Below are positions 30,791 to 41,849 of a stretch of DNA of 64,000 nucleotides, in pieces. The notes under the pieces were generated by a model. It saw only the letters and a program-made list of their open reading frames with translations, was not told the DNA's origin and did not search any database. Each line of letters opens with the position of its first letter. The stretch's first letter is position 1. Origin of the DNA: Diphasiastrum complanatum. Taxonomy: Eukaryota > Streptophyta > Lycopodiopsida > Lycopodiales > Lycopodiaceae. The position numbers were made by a program, and so were the translations under genes. The stretch covers positions 2,051,629 through 2,115,628 of the forward strand of contig CM055102.1 of the NCBI GenBank assembly GCA_029204225.1, written 5' to 3'.

Positions 30791-32520
30791 TAGTTCATGT
30801 TTGTGCACACCTTTTCTCAGAATAACTTTCTGATCTAGAAACTTTACTTCGCAAATACAATGATGTAGTTGCATGAAACTATACAAAAATGAAAGGAATC
30901 TCGCCTGAAGTAGCGGTCCATATGATTCCTATATTAAGAAATTGTTGGATGCTGGCTTCATTTATGAAGTCCAACATACTGATTGGGTATCACCCATTGT
31001 GGTTGTATCCAAGAAAAACGACAAACTTCGTATCTATGTCGATCTAAAAAATCTTAATGTGGTTATGAAGAAAGACCATTTTTCCTTGCCTTTAACGACC
31101 CAAATCTTAGAGGAAATGGTAGGAGCTGAAGCTTTCAGCTTCTTGGATGGATTCAGCAGTTATTTCCTTGTTCAAATAGCCCTTGAAGATAAATATAAAA
31201 CGACCTTTGCAACATGAAATGGGGTTTATGCTTATAGTGTCATGCCTTTTGGCTTATGCAATGCCCCTTCAGCATTTCAAAGGGTCATGCAACTGGCCTT
31301 CCAAGACGTATTACATCAGATGGTCGAGATTTATCTCAACGATCTGGGTGTACATTCCTCATCGGCTATGCACTTTGACGCACTGGAGGGAATCTTCAAT
31401 CACTGCCGTAGATTTGGAATTTCACTAAACCCTGACAAGTGTCAAATCTGGGTTACCCATGGGGTAGTACTTGGACATGTAATTTCAAAAGATAGTATTT
31501 CTACCAACCCTTCAAAAATCAAGATAATAGTTGAGATGCCCTTACCTGCAACAGTGAAGGAAGTTTCATCTTTCTTGGTCACATAAATTATTATCGCATC
31601 TTTATAATCGATTATGCCAGCAAGGCACATCTCATTTATTTAGTTGTGGTAGATCCTTGATGGGCCGAAGAACGCCTTAAAGTCTTTGAGGAGTTGAAAA
31701 CAACCCTTACCACGACACCCATACTCTGTACGCCAGACTATGCGAAAGAGTTCCATGTGCATACTAATGCCAATAAGTATGCCATTGGAAGTCTTCTTGC
31801 ACAACTGGGCGAGTATGGCAAAGATTTTCCAATATGTTTCTTGAGCAGGCAACTGGTGCCTACTGAAGTAAACTATACCACAACCGAGCAAAAAACATTG
31901 ACAATGGTCTATGTTGTTCAACAACTATGATATTATTTACTAGGCCAGACCTTTACCTTCTACACCAATCAAGCCTTGTTATATATTGTTAATAAGTCCT
32001 ATAAAACGGGACGTATAGCTCGATGGCTATTGATATTAGAGAAATTTATTTTTCTCATAGTCGTTCGGAAAGGAACCCAACATTTCATGGCAGATCACCT
32101 TTCTCGGCTCCCTGATGCTGAAAAAGCAACTGCATCAGTCAACGATGATCTTCTTGATGCCTGTCTTTTTCAGATTGATGCTACACCCTTATGGATTGAG
32201 GAGATCACTCAGTTCTTAACAATAGGCAGACTCAAAGAAGGCCTGAATACGGTTGCAAATTTTTTTTTTTTGCTTAAAGTAGTGCCCTTTCAGCTAATAG
32301 CAGGACAACTTTACAAAAGGGACGTTGATGGTATTATCTGACGATGTGCTTATGAATCTGAGATACGACCGATCATATCTCAGGCTCATGAGGGCATTGG
32401 CAATGGTCACATCTCTGCTGAAGCGACAGCTGAGATTATCCTTCGAGCAGGCTTGTGGTAGCCATCATTATTTAAAGACACATTTGTTGTCATTAAAACA
32501 TGTGATGTCTGTTAATGAGC
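30791..32520 (+). pseudogene. Ty3/gypsy reverse transcriptase-RNase H-integrase start
   Basis: RT begins near 30940 (LLDAGFIYEVQHTDWVSPIV), with FLDGFSSYF, VMPFGLCNAPSAFQ and the catalytic box as YLNDLGVHS. Relatives have FLDD, so an Asp is Asn and the enzyme is dead. GHVISKD and the thumb follow. RNase H (PDYAKEFHVHTNAN to HYTNQALLYIVNK) also has Asn for Asp. RWLLILEKFIF, QHFMADHLSRLP and QLIAGQLYKRD mark the RNase H-integrase bridge. Homology ends in the HHCC zinc region at about 32520. Stops at 31215, 31584, 31928 and 32340. Confidence 0.88.
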
Positions 32521-32527
32521 CAAGAAA

Positions 32528-33211
32528 AATACAAAAGCAGACTTCACACATGGTCTCACTGAGATGAAACTTCAGAATCCTCTGCGAGAGTTCTTGACCA
32601 CTGGAACTGAAAATTTTGCTGTTTGCGAGGGTTCACTGGTACTTTCCCGTTTTTTTTCACTGGAAACTCTCACACAGGCACTTAGATATCAAACTAACTC
32701 TCACAAGCTTCTCTGTGTCCTAGTCTCACTGAGATGGAACTTCAGAGGGCTCTACGAAAGTTCTTATGAAGATTTGAATTTTTTTTGGATTTTTTAAAGG
32801 GTTTTTTGAATTTTTTTATGATTTTTCTTTGATTTTTACAATCTGCTTGGAACTAACTCTCGCAGGCTTCTATGCAGGTCTAGGACAGTACCCTGGAGCT
32901 GCTGCCAGTCATGCAAGGGTTAATTCTCACTGATTCTGGAGATATAAAAATCTGATGAGATTTTAAGCTCTTTTTCCCTCCAAATTACAGGTTGGTGTGT
33001 TTTCTGGATTTTTTGGTTGGTTGGTTTGGGTTTCAAGCCCTTAGAGGCTGTTCAGGGCCTCCTCTACCCTCTCACACCTCCTCTGCTAACTGTGAACAGT
33101 CCAAACACAAAAAATACAGAAAACTAACTCTAAACTCCCAAAAATCTCCTAAACTACTCTAAAAAGTAAGAAAATAGCTAAAATATAGCTAAACTAGTTA
33201 GTGGAAACCTA
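32528..33211 (-). other. Leader of a minus-strand gypsy element with CTGCGAGAGTT motifs
   Basis: Downstream of the PBS on the minus strand. No coding frame. It holds repeated TCTCACTGAGAT-AACTTCAGA blocks (about 32549 and 32725, 176 bp apart). CTGCGAGAGTT occurs at 32582-32592 and its complement at 32855-32865, with several one- or two-base variants. Confidence 0.6.
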
Positions 33212-33229
33212 TCCCCGGCAACGGCGCCA
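33212..33229 (-). other. Primer-binding site, tRNA-Asp
   Basis: Minus strand TGGCGCCGTTGCCGGGGA, an exact complement of the 3' end of plant tRNA-Asp(GTC). One base separates it from the LTR tip at 33231. Confidence 0.92.
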
Positions 33230-33230
33230 C

Positions 33231-34016
33231 TGTAGGGTCGAAGATCTCATGTAGTATAGCCCTCCCGCCTGTCAACAAGGGTTAGATCACTGGATAGGTA
33301 TCTAACTATGCATAGATGCTACTTTTAGTTAGTTTCCTACTTCCTCCCTTAACTCTACTCACCACTAACACTATTCTCCTTTAATTCTACTCCTCTACAC
33401 TAACATTCATCATTATTTGGGTGAAGGGAAGGAATAGAAAAGAAGAGATTGAGAAGAGAAGAGAGAAAGAGAGAGAGATAGAGAGTGAGAGTGGAGGTTA
33501 GCTCAAATGCACATTTTACTTGCTAGAGGAGAAACATAGACTATTGAAACCAAAAAGCATGAACTTGAAAGCAATTGAAAACAACAAGAGCAATAGCAAG
33601 CATTGAATTGCAAAAGAGGATGCTTCTCTTCCAAAATTGGTAGAGTTTCCTCCTTCTCATTAAGCATGAAAATAGTGTACAAATGATGCCTTTTTATAAA
33701 ATGGGGAAGGCCCTTGCCCCTCAATCCTATTGGCTAATATTCACAATGATCCTATCCATTCATCTTGGACCCAACTTGATTCAAGGGTCCACAAAAAGTA
33801 CATTAGAAATCACAAGATTCATGTGAGTCCCAATTTGGACCCAACTCTAAAAAGTAATCTCTAAGTTTAAAAATGACATTGGGCCTCTAGTTTTATTTTG
33901 ATTCCAAGGCCCAAGTAATTTTTATTTTATTTAAAACTTTATTTGCGTGCTCATTGGGCCATGGGCTTATACACGCATGATGCCATTTCCTTGCAACACA
34001 TTTTATTGGATGATTT
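33231..34016 (-). repeat. gypsy 5' LTR with tRNA-Asp-like U5 end
   Basis: About 786 bp in minus orientation, U5 tip TGTAGGG at 33231. The U3-R part matches the complement of 59880-60360; a TATAAA signal lies near 33692-33701. The tip also matches 61651-61874 and 16547-16800. Next to the tip, TGTAGTATAG (33250-33259) and TCCCGCCTGTCA (33263-33274) equal the D-arm and anticodon-arm sequence of tRNA-Asp. The outer end is cut at about 34016 compared with 59856. Confidence 0.82.
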
Positions 34017-35283
34017 TCCTATGGCATTTTGCAGACCTCTTAGAAGCATCACATCTTCTACATGGCAGTTCCAGAGGTAGATTTGGTTGCACCTCTGATT
34101 TCCAGTGGCAACCCACTTCATTTAGCCTTCATTCACCTCTTTTTATATGCAAGGAAGCGTTCTAATTAGTGGCCATCTATCAGATGCGTGGCAGCCTCCA
34201 GTGCACTCCAAAGTTGGTTGCAGATTCAAGGCAGTTTGCAGATGGCCAGCGGCCCTCATTCATCTTCGACCTGGCTGTTTTTCCTTACTTGAGACATCAA
34301 TCCTGCTTTCTAACTGTTGATCCTACTGTGGCAGTATGCTATTGGCTTGTGAAAGCCCTGTTACAGATGTCAAATATCGATTTGCTCTCATTCTTGAAGC
34401 AGTTGCAGAGCCCTCTTCTCTCTAGCACGGATCTCTCTGGCTATATTATGCCAGTCTTATGCCATTGTAATTCATTTAGACACAATGTAGAACAGAGGCT
34501 CAGAAGCTCTGTTGGTGCTTTATTTTAGATTTACTGCTTTTGCTATTCATCTACAAGTTCAGAACCTTTGTGTTCTCAGATTCTTGTATAGAGGTGTAGC
34601 AACCCTTCTTCTTTGCAGTGTCTAGACTGTAATGAATATATCTTTGTACTCTGCAAATGGTGAATACAGATAATGTAAATCTGAGTGTTCTGAATCACAC
34701 ACATCTTGTTTCTACTGTGAATACCTTCTGTGCTTTTCATGGTGATTCATTTTGGTATGGCACTGTATTGTTTGTGCCTATACACAGTGTTTGGACTGGA
34801 ATTGATTAGTGAAGTGTCTCTAGCCTTCAATCTTGTGATTTGCGCAGATCATAGGAGTTAGATTCATGATAAGCTACTGTCAAGATAACGGAAATACTGT
34901 GTGGCTTTCCCTTTTGCCGAAGTATTTTCTTTCTTGAGTTCACTCCCATTTGAATCTGAAAACCATAATGAAGTATTCAGTATTTTTCTCCTGGGTATTT
35001 GTTTTCTTTATACGGTTGTACTGGCAGCCCCTTGTGAAAACATTTGTTGATGACCAGCTTTTAATCACTTCTCCTCTCCACTCCATTCATTCTTGGTTAT
35101 TCTCTGGTGGTGCACTAATAATGACAGTATTAGCCCTTTTATTGCTCCCCAGTAGGAACGATACCCGTTTATACTACAAATATCAATCATTTTGCTGTTG
35201 GTATGCCGACACGAAACAACCACAAAATTCAAGACTACCGGATATTACAAGCTAAGAACAACAGCAAGGGGTAGTCGAATCAA
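34017..35283 (+). other. No gene; possible LTR-like sequence
   Basis: Several open frames (for example 34169-34528) look like chance frames. The composition change near 34440 (CTATATTATGCC, then CATTGTAATTCATTTAGAC) resembles an LTR promoter and R region, and TTTTGGTATGGCAC near 34750 resembles a damaged PBS. No paired copy exists in the window. Confidence 0.3.
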
Positions 35284-38200
35284 GTGGCAAATGTAGCTAC
35301 AAAAGCTCCACAGCCCATTCAAAAAGCGAATCATGATGCCTTCATGACCAGCCATCAAGGAGCATCCAGCGACAGTTCTTGGTTTCGGTGCCACTCAGCA
35401 TATGACTACCTCATTGGCTGTTTATACACCCTACAGTACCAAAAAATATGTTCACCTTGGAGATATAGCACACAAGCTATTAAAGGTGAAGGTACTGTAA
35501 GATTGAGCTTTGCAAAATGATCAGTCTAAGCTATTTCCTAAAGTCTTGTATGTACCCAATTTATCTACAAATTTGCTCTCTGTAAGCAGAGTCACAGATC
35601 TAGGACATAAAGTAGAATTTGAATGTGATCAGTGCAAAGTAGTTGATAGGATAGGCAAGATCCTAGCACTCGAAAAGAGACATGGATACTTTTATAGATT
35701 AAGTCATTGATTTTCTGCCTCTAGTCAGGTGCTCAGTACTTCTATTCATGCGACATTATAGACTTGGTCACTTGAATCATGCTGCTATACAACAAATGTC
35801 TAAACATTCTACTGTTCTTGATCTAGATTATCCTCATGATAAAGTCGAGTTACATGTCTTTCAATACTGTCTAGTTGGTAATAGACTAGGAAACCATTTA
35901 GATCAAGCCATCAACATACTACTAGAGGATTGTTAGACATTGTGCATTTAGACATTTGTTGTGGCCCGATGAAAAATCCTTGCTTCAGAATCTTCAAAGA
36001 GCATGCAAAAAAGGAGACTGGAAGGACGATCAAGGCCCTAAGGTTAGACAGTGATAGGGAATATATCTCTACCGAGTTTAAGGAGTACTGCTAGAGCCAA
36101 GGCATTGAGCAGCAATTCATCACTCCTTACAGTCCTCAGTTGAATGGCTTAGCCGAGAGGAAGAACCATACTCTAGTTGAATTAGGTGAATGTATGCTGG
36201 CACATGCATCACTGCCCAAGAATTTCTGGGCCGAAGCTGTATCCACTGTAGCTTACGTCCAGAATAGATGTTTGACCAAGGCCCTCTCAGGCAAGACACT
36301 CCATGAGTTGTGGATAGACTCTAAGCCTTCTATGAAGAATCTAAGAGTGTTCAAATGCGTTGCCTATGCGCAGATCCCGAAAGACACGAGGAAGAAATTT
36401 GACTTCCAAGGTCTTAAGACCATCCTGATTGGATATACCTCATCTGATAGCACATACAAGCTGTTTCAGGCAAGGATACTGTTCCAGGAGAATCTTCATC
36501 ACCTGCCATTGACACGACAATCAAAGCTTCTGGCTCAAGCGTGTCCATTGTCAACCCACTATTTGACAGCGAATCACACGAAGATGTTGCTGCTACCCAG
36601 CAACAAGTCCCAAGAGTGGTTCATCAGTCGATTCCTCCCAGAAGATCAAGTCGAGTGCGCACACAGCCCACAAGGTATACTCCTGAGTCTGCATGTCTCT
36701 TGATATAGGAACCGACAATAGATGAAGAGACACTCAGCCAACCAAACTTTGATCTCTGGAGAGAGGCTATGGACAGAGAATATTCTTCTTTGATCAAAAA
36801 CTAGACATGGTCACTAGGCGAAGCTCCTATTGGCTGCAATATCATTGATTGCAAATGGATCTTCAACATCAAGTACAATGTCAATGGAACAATTGATTGA
36901 AGGAAGGCAAGAATGGTAGCACAGGATTCACTCAGATCCCCAACGTCGACTACAGTGAGACTTTTAGTCCTGTTGTCAATAATTCATTGATCCAAGCCCT
37001 CCTATTATATGCTGCAACTGCCGACCTCGAACTACATCAACTTGATGTACAAATAGCTTATCTGAATGGAGTTATACAAGAAGACATCTACATGATCCAG
37101 CCCGAAGGATACGTTCTGGAAGGTATGTAGAATCATGTCTGTAAACTCCATAAGGCACTCTACGGCTTGAAACAGTCTACCAGAGCTTGGTTTCAGAGGA
37201 TCAACACATTCCTCATCGAACAAGGATTCCAACCAAGCACTGATTACAACATCTATTCCAAGTTGGTGCAGCAATCCTTCATTATCATCACCTTATACGT
37301 GGATGATACGTTGTTTTTCAGCAACAATACCAATTTGGTCAAGGATTCTAAACAGATGCTATTTTTTGAGTTCAACATGACTGATATGGGCGAAGCTCAC
37401 TTTTGTCTGGGCATACAGATCCACAGAGACACAATGAGATGACTGATCTATATCACTCCACAAAGGTACCTTCACAATGTTCTTGATAGATACAATCTAA
37501 TGAGCTGTAAGTTAGCTCACTCACCGATGGATGCAGGCCTGCGTATGTCAAAGGACCAATGTCCCCAACCAAGCAGGAAGAGGAGCAGATGAGAGAGTAT
37601 CCTTATCGATCAATACTTGGATCTACGCAATGGTCTGTACAAGACTTGACATCTCTTTTGAAGTAAGCTCACTCAGCCAATATATGGCTAATCCTGGCAT
37701 TACCCATTGGAAGGCTCTCATACGTTTCATGAGGTATATTCGAGCTACCATGGACCAGTGCATCTGTTATGGAGAAGTCAGCAATGACAATCTTCATCAG
37801 CTCAGTGGATATTCTGATGCAAGCTGGGGAGGAGAGGTAGACAATCGTAAGCCCACATCTGGATTTACATTCTTCTTCAATGGCGGTCCTATCTCATGGA
37901 ATAGTCGTAAGCAAACCTCTATCGCTCTTTCTTCTACAGAAGCAGAATACATTGCTGCTTCTCAATCTATTAGAAAAGCGTTTTGGTTGAGAAATTTACT
38001 GTCAAACATAAGTTTGTATCAGTACAGCCCTACAATTATATTCTACGATAATCAGAGTGCTATTGCCTTATCAACCAACCCTAGATTTCACCCTAGGAGT
38101 AAGCACATTGAAATTTGATATCACTATATCAGGGATAAGGTTCTCAACAAGGAGGTAAGCTTAACGTACTGTAGAACACATGACATGGTTGCAGATATAT

Positions 38201-38286
38201 TCATGAAGGCATTAAGTGTTAATGCACACAACAAGTTTTGTGCATTGCTTAGTCTGAAGATCAAGACATTCACGAATCTAGATTAA
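35284..38286 (+). pseudogene. copia pol (protease to RNase H), broken
   Basis: Plus-strand pieces in order: damaged protease (to 35520), VLYVPNLSTNLLSVSR, GAG-pre-integrase (YRLGHLNHAA, 35752), integrase core with MNGLAERKNHTL keeping the catalytic Glu (36140), and GYTSSDSTYKLF. RT follows: YSETFSPVVNNSLI, HQLDVQIAYLNGVIQEDIYMIQ (catalytic Asp kept) and LYVDDTLFFS. RNase H runs from 37531 (YSDASWGGEVDNRKPTSG, ALSSTEAEYIAASQS) to the stop at 38284-38286. Stops at 35937, 36703, 37129, 37440 and 38118. Gag is absent. This is a different lineage from family A and close to 14307-15123. Confidence 0.9.
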
Positions 38287-38293
38287 GGAGGGG

Positions 38294-38775
38294 TGTTGGA
38301 TTTATCTCCTCTATCCTATGTTAGTCTACCTCCATTTATGCTGTTGTATTTTACTTGTGTTTTCGCACAGTCTGCACGTTTATATGTAAAATAAGACAAG
38401 CGAAAACACTACTGTCTAGATAAATACAAGTAAATTTCCACAGGTGAAAAAGACAACACTATGTTTTTACACATGATTTGTGACAGGCAAGAAAAGACGA
38501 CACTGTCCTACAAATGCCAAAGGTACCCTAATGGAAAAGTGACGGTACCCTGTAAATTAGTTTTTAAGGCATTTGTCAAAGCGTTGCATTTTTCGCATTT
38601 TCACCAACATTGTTTTTTGCCAAGGCTAATGTTGCGGCCTTCTCACGCTCATCCCATGCAACTGTGCAATCAGATTTGACAACGACAGCAGCCACCCACG
38701 ATCTCTCACAGACAGCACATCCACTTTGTACTTTCTTCATCTACACACCTGTAAAAATTATGTATATAAATTAAA
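38294..38775 (+). repeat. copia 3' LTR, left part
   Basis: AGGAGGGG is followed by TGTTGGATTTATC at 38294. The LTR reaches a TATA-like GTATATAAATT near 38762 and is then cut by the minus-strand copia LTR at 38776. Confidence 0.75.
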
Positions 38776-39511
38776 TGTTGATTTCACATGTGCGGATTGT
38801 CCACAACATGTACTTGTGATCTCCTAAGGTCTGTAGATGCACCAAAATCAAGACTAGATTGAGAATCAAGATCAATCTTAGATCCTATGGCAACAACACA
38901 CTACTACATGCATTCAATCACTTCCAACTCTCACTCACACGTGTGGGAAGTATTCAAAAAATATTCTAAGTAAAAACAAGCTGCTCTCCTCAGGTAGAGA
39001 GAGAAAAACCATCATGAGCTCTCGGGTAGAGAGAGAAAGCTAGAAATTCAATGACACACAAAATCCACACAATCACCAAATCAATTAGATCCAAAATGAG
39101 GAGTACAATGATACTAGTAGATCCACGAGCTACCACTATGCTTAACTATGATTGGACCACACTTTGTCACTTCTTAATCCTATTGGACCATTGATCCATG
39201 CACCTCTTAATTCTATTGGACTATATTCAAGCACACCTCAAATTCCTATTGGACCATACATGTTTCCACCTCTAAATCCTATTGGACCTCTTAGAATTCA
39301 TCAAACAAAGGCATTACACTTGTCTACACTCTAATTGGCACCAGTTTAGCCTCTTACTCAATTTTCGCTCAATAGTGGCATTACAAGTGGAAATGCATAA
39401 TTTGCCATCTATGCCAAATTTGTTCCTATCAACATCCTACACCTAGATACTTGATGTAAAAAACATAAGACCCCTATGTCTATCATAGATAATCTTTTTC
39501 AATTCTTCACA
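38776..39511 (-). repeat. 3' LTR, copia family A copy 3
   Basis: 736 bp; complement of the LTR at 2893-3600, with both terminal motifs (TGTTG at 38776, CTTCACA at 39511). It is longer because of a partial duplication of the GGTAGAGAGAGAAA block near 38990-39045. CACACGTGTG lies at 38936-38945. Confidence 0.9.
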
Positions 39512-39529
39512 CTCTTCCTAAAAAATTAT

Positions 39530-40940
39530 CTATGAAGATTTAAGCATTGATCTTGATATAACTCCAAGATTAGATCTATGCTTGATGAAAGCACTTTTGC
39601 TCAAAGGCTTGGTGAGTAGATCGGCAATACAAGAGGACGAGTTGACATGCTCCAAATAGATTTCTCCTCCAATAAGCTTTTCTCTCACAAAATGGTGTGT
39701 CACTTCTATGTGCTTGCTTCTTGCATGAAATATGGGATTATTGGCAAGATCTTGGGCCGAGATGTTTTCGCACTTGATCATTGGTAGATCATCTTCCTTG
39801 ATGCACTTTAGCTCCATTAATAACCTCTTGATCCAAAGCACCTCTTTGGTAGTTGTAGTGAGTGCTTTGTACTCGGCTTCACATGAAGAGAGAGATATAG
39901 TATCTTGCTTTTTGGAAAGCCAAGATATTAGATTGCCTATAAGAAAGATAGTGTATGCACTAATAGACTTTCGATCCATCTTGTCACTTGCAAAGTCCGA
40001 ATCCGAGTAGCCAACAATGGATAGATCTTCACTTTTATAAAGTAGACCATAATCACAAGATGAAGATACATATCTTAGAATCCTCTTGGCTATTTTCCAA
40101 TGATGGATCTTAGGATCTTGCATAAATTGACTCAATTTGTGCACACAAAAACTTAGATTGGGCCTAGTAATGGTAATCCAAATCAAGGAGCCTACAAGAC
40201 TCCTAAAAAGTGTGATGTCCTCAAAGGATCTTTCATCACCTTTATTAGGATCTTTTACAATTTGCCCCATTGGAGTATCTATGCTCTTAGAATTTTCCAT
40301 ATGGAATTTTTCCAACATAGAGTGAGCATATCTAGATTGGCATATAAAGACATGATTTTCATAAAAATCAATTTCTAGGCCTAGGATGTAATGTATCTCC
40401 TAGATCTTGCATTTTAAACTCACATCCAAGTGCTAGCTTAGTTTCATAAACTAGCTTGATACTACTTCCACAAAGAATAATGTCATCGACATAAATTAGA
40501 AGAATGACAATATTGCTATCAACAAACTTTAGATACATGGAAGGATCATAGTCACTAAGAGTAAATGCTAGTGAGATAAGAAAAGAATTAAGTCTTGAAT
40601 ACCATGATCTTGGTGCTTGCTTGAGTCCATAAAGACTTTTGAAGAGCAAGCACACTTTGGACTCATCCTTGATGAAATCCTTGTGGCTGTTCCATATAGA
40701 TATCCTCCTCAAGATAACCATTTAGTAAAGCATTGGATACATCTAATTGGAACACCTTCCACTTAAAGAAACAAGCAAGAGAAATAGGAATTTTTATTGT
40801 CACCATCTTTGCAACGGGTACAAAGGTCTCCTCATAATCAAGGCCATGGATTTGAGCAAATCCTTTGGCACATAATCTTGTTGTATACTTGTTGATGGTG
40901 CCATCACGATTGAACTTGATCCGAAATACCCACTTGCAAC
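39530..40940 (-). pseudogene. copia family A copy 3, reverse transcriptase-RNase H
   Basis: Minus strand from 40940 down: start of RT (ACCC-ACTTGCAAC is where homology begins), ETFAPVAK region and FKWKVFQLDVSNALLNGYL with the catalytic Asp intact. One frameshift follows near 40690, then FIYVDD-type LLIYVDDIILCGSS, a frameshift near 40380, and an open frame 40318-39530 covering connection and RNase H to the stop. ISWLSKKQDTISLSSCEAEY is present, unlike in copy 2. Gag, protease and integrase are missing. It is the least damaged RNase H of this family here. Confidence 0.92.
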
Positions 40941-41849
40941 TTCAAAGTTGCTAGGGTTTCAAAGTCAAAATCTGGGATATCTCCTTGTAGGAGGCCTTTT
41001 TCAGAGCTGTAAGTTGCTGAGAATGGGTGCCCTAGTAGTGCAACTTAGCAGTAAGGAGGCCACGACTGGCCGTGGAGAAAGAAAGCAGCTAGATCAATCC
41101 ACAGGGAGCAGCCATAGCCTGTGAAGAGAGAGGAAAATCCATCGCAGAGAGAGAGAGAAAAGGAGGAGAGGTCGCGGAACCTCGCGCGCCCAGTTCAGCT
41201 AGTCGGTTAGCGGCCCAAAGTGTCTGGTGCTTTGAAGGCCCTTGATCAATGCACAAAAGCGTGGAAAGCCGTTCGATCTTGAATCACATAGATCGACGAT
41301 GGTTATTACACGACAGGTGGGTCGTTGGATCTAAAGGAACTGTTGGATTGATGTGAAAAAACCTGAAGGGGTCTGAAGTGCAAAGTGCATTGCAACTTCA
41401 TTAAAAATCTTCAAACTGAAAAAATTGTTGGGTCCCAAGTTTTTGAAGGGTGAAGTTTCTCCACACTGAAAAAATAGTTCAAAAACCCAAATTGCCCTTA
41501 TTTTCACCTCCTTTAGTCTATTTTGGCCAAACGAAAGGCTATAGCCTCCAAACGAAGGGCACCCTGACTGTACCTGCAAGTACGGTACACCAAAACAGAG
41601 TGATTGCCGTGGAGAAAGTGTTCGAAGTGTGCCAGAAGTGATTTCACCATTCCACTGGGCAGGAAGCTGGGAGTTGGTGATGAGAAGCATTTCGAAAAAT
41701 GACGCCAGTTTGGCTTTCAATTTGGCGAAAGAGCGGCGGGTGGCCTGGTAAGCCAAAAATTGCAGGTCATTATTATTGATTTCTGACATCACGGCTGGCT
41801 CCAGCATACACTTTATAGCCTATAGGTGAAGTTTTAAGCAGTTTGGAGA
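40941..41849. other. Probable leader/LTR sequence, no gene
   Basis: Between the truncated copia and the next copia Gag. It is somewhat GC-richer, with a purine tract (GAGAGAGAGAGA, about 41145) and a duplicated ACTGAAAAAAT-GTT stretch (41416 and 41466). A minus-strand frame of 158 codons (41807-41331) has no recognisable motif. No PBS found. Confidence 0.35.

Noticed and set aside
33240-33300. A functional tRNA-Asp gene
   Set aside because: Only D-arm-like and anticodon-arm-like blocks are present; acceptor stem and T-arm are not in the right order, and the 3' half is the PBS on the other side of the LTR border.
33503-33724. Conserved small frame in two LTR copies (also 60183-60407)
   Set aside because: Conservation is explained by LTR homology; it starts without ATG upstream of the TATA box and is unlikely to be translated.
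34950-35255. Possible membrane protein (hydrophobic 101-codon frame)
   Set aside because: Single chance-like frame in non-coding DNA between LTR fragments, with no homology seen and no start context.
41331-41807. 158-codon minus-strand frame
   Set aside because: Lies in the probable leader of the copia at 41850, shows no domain, and is built partly on a duplicated non-coding stretch.
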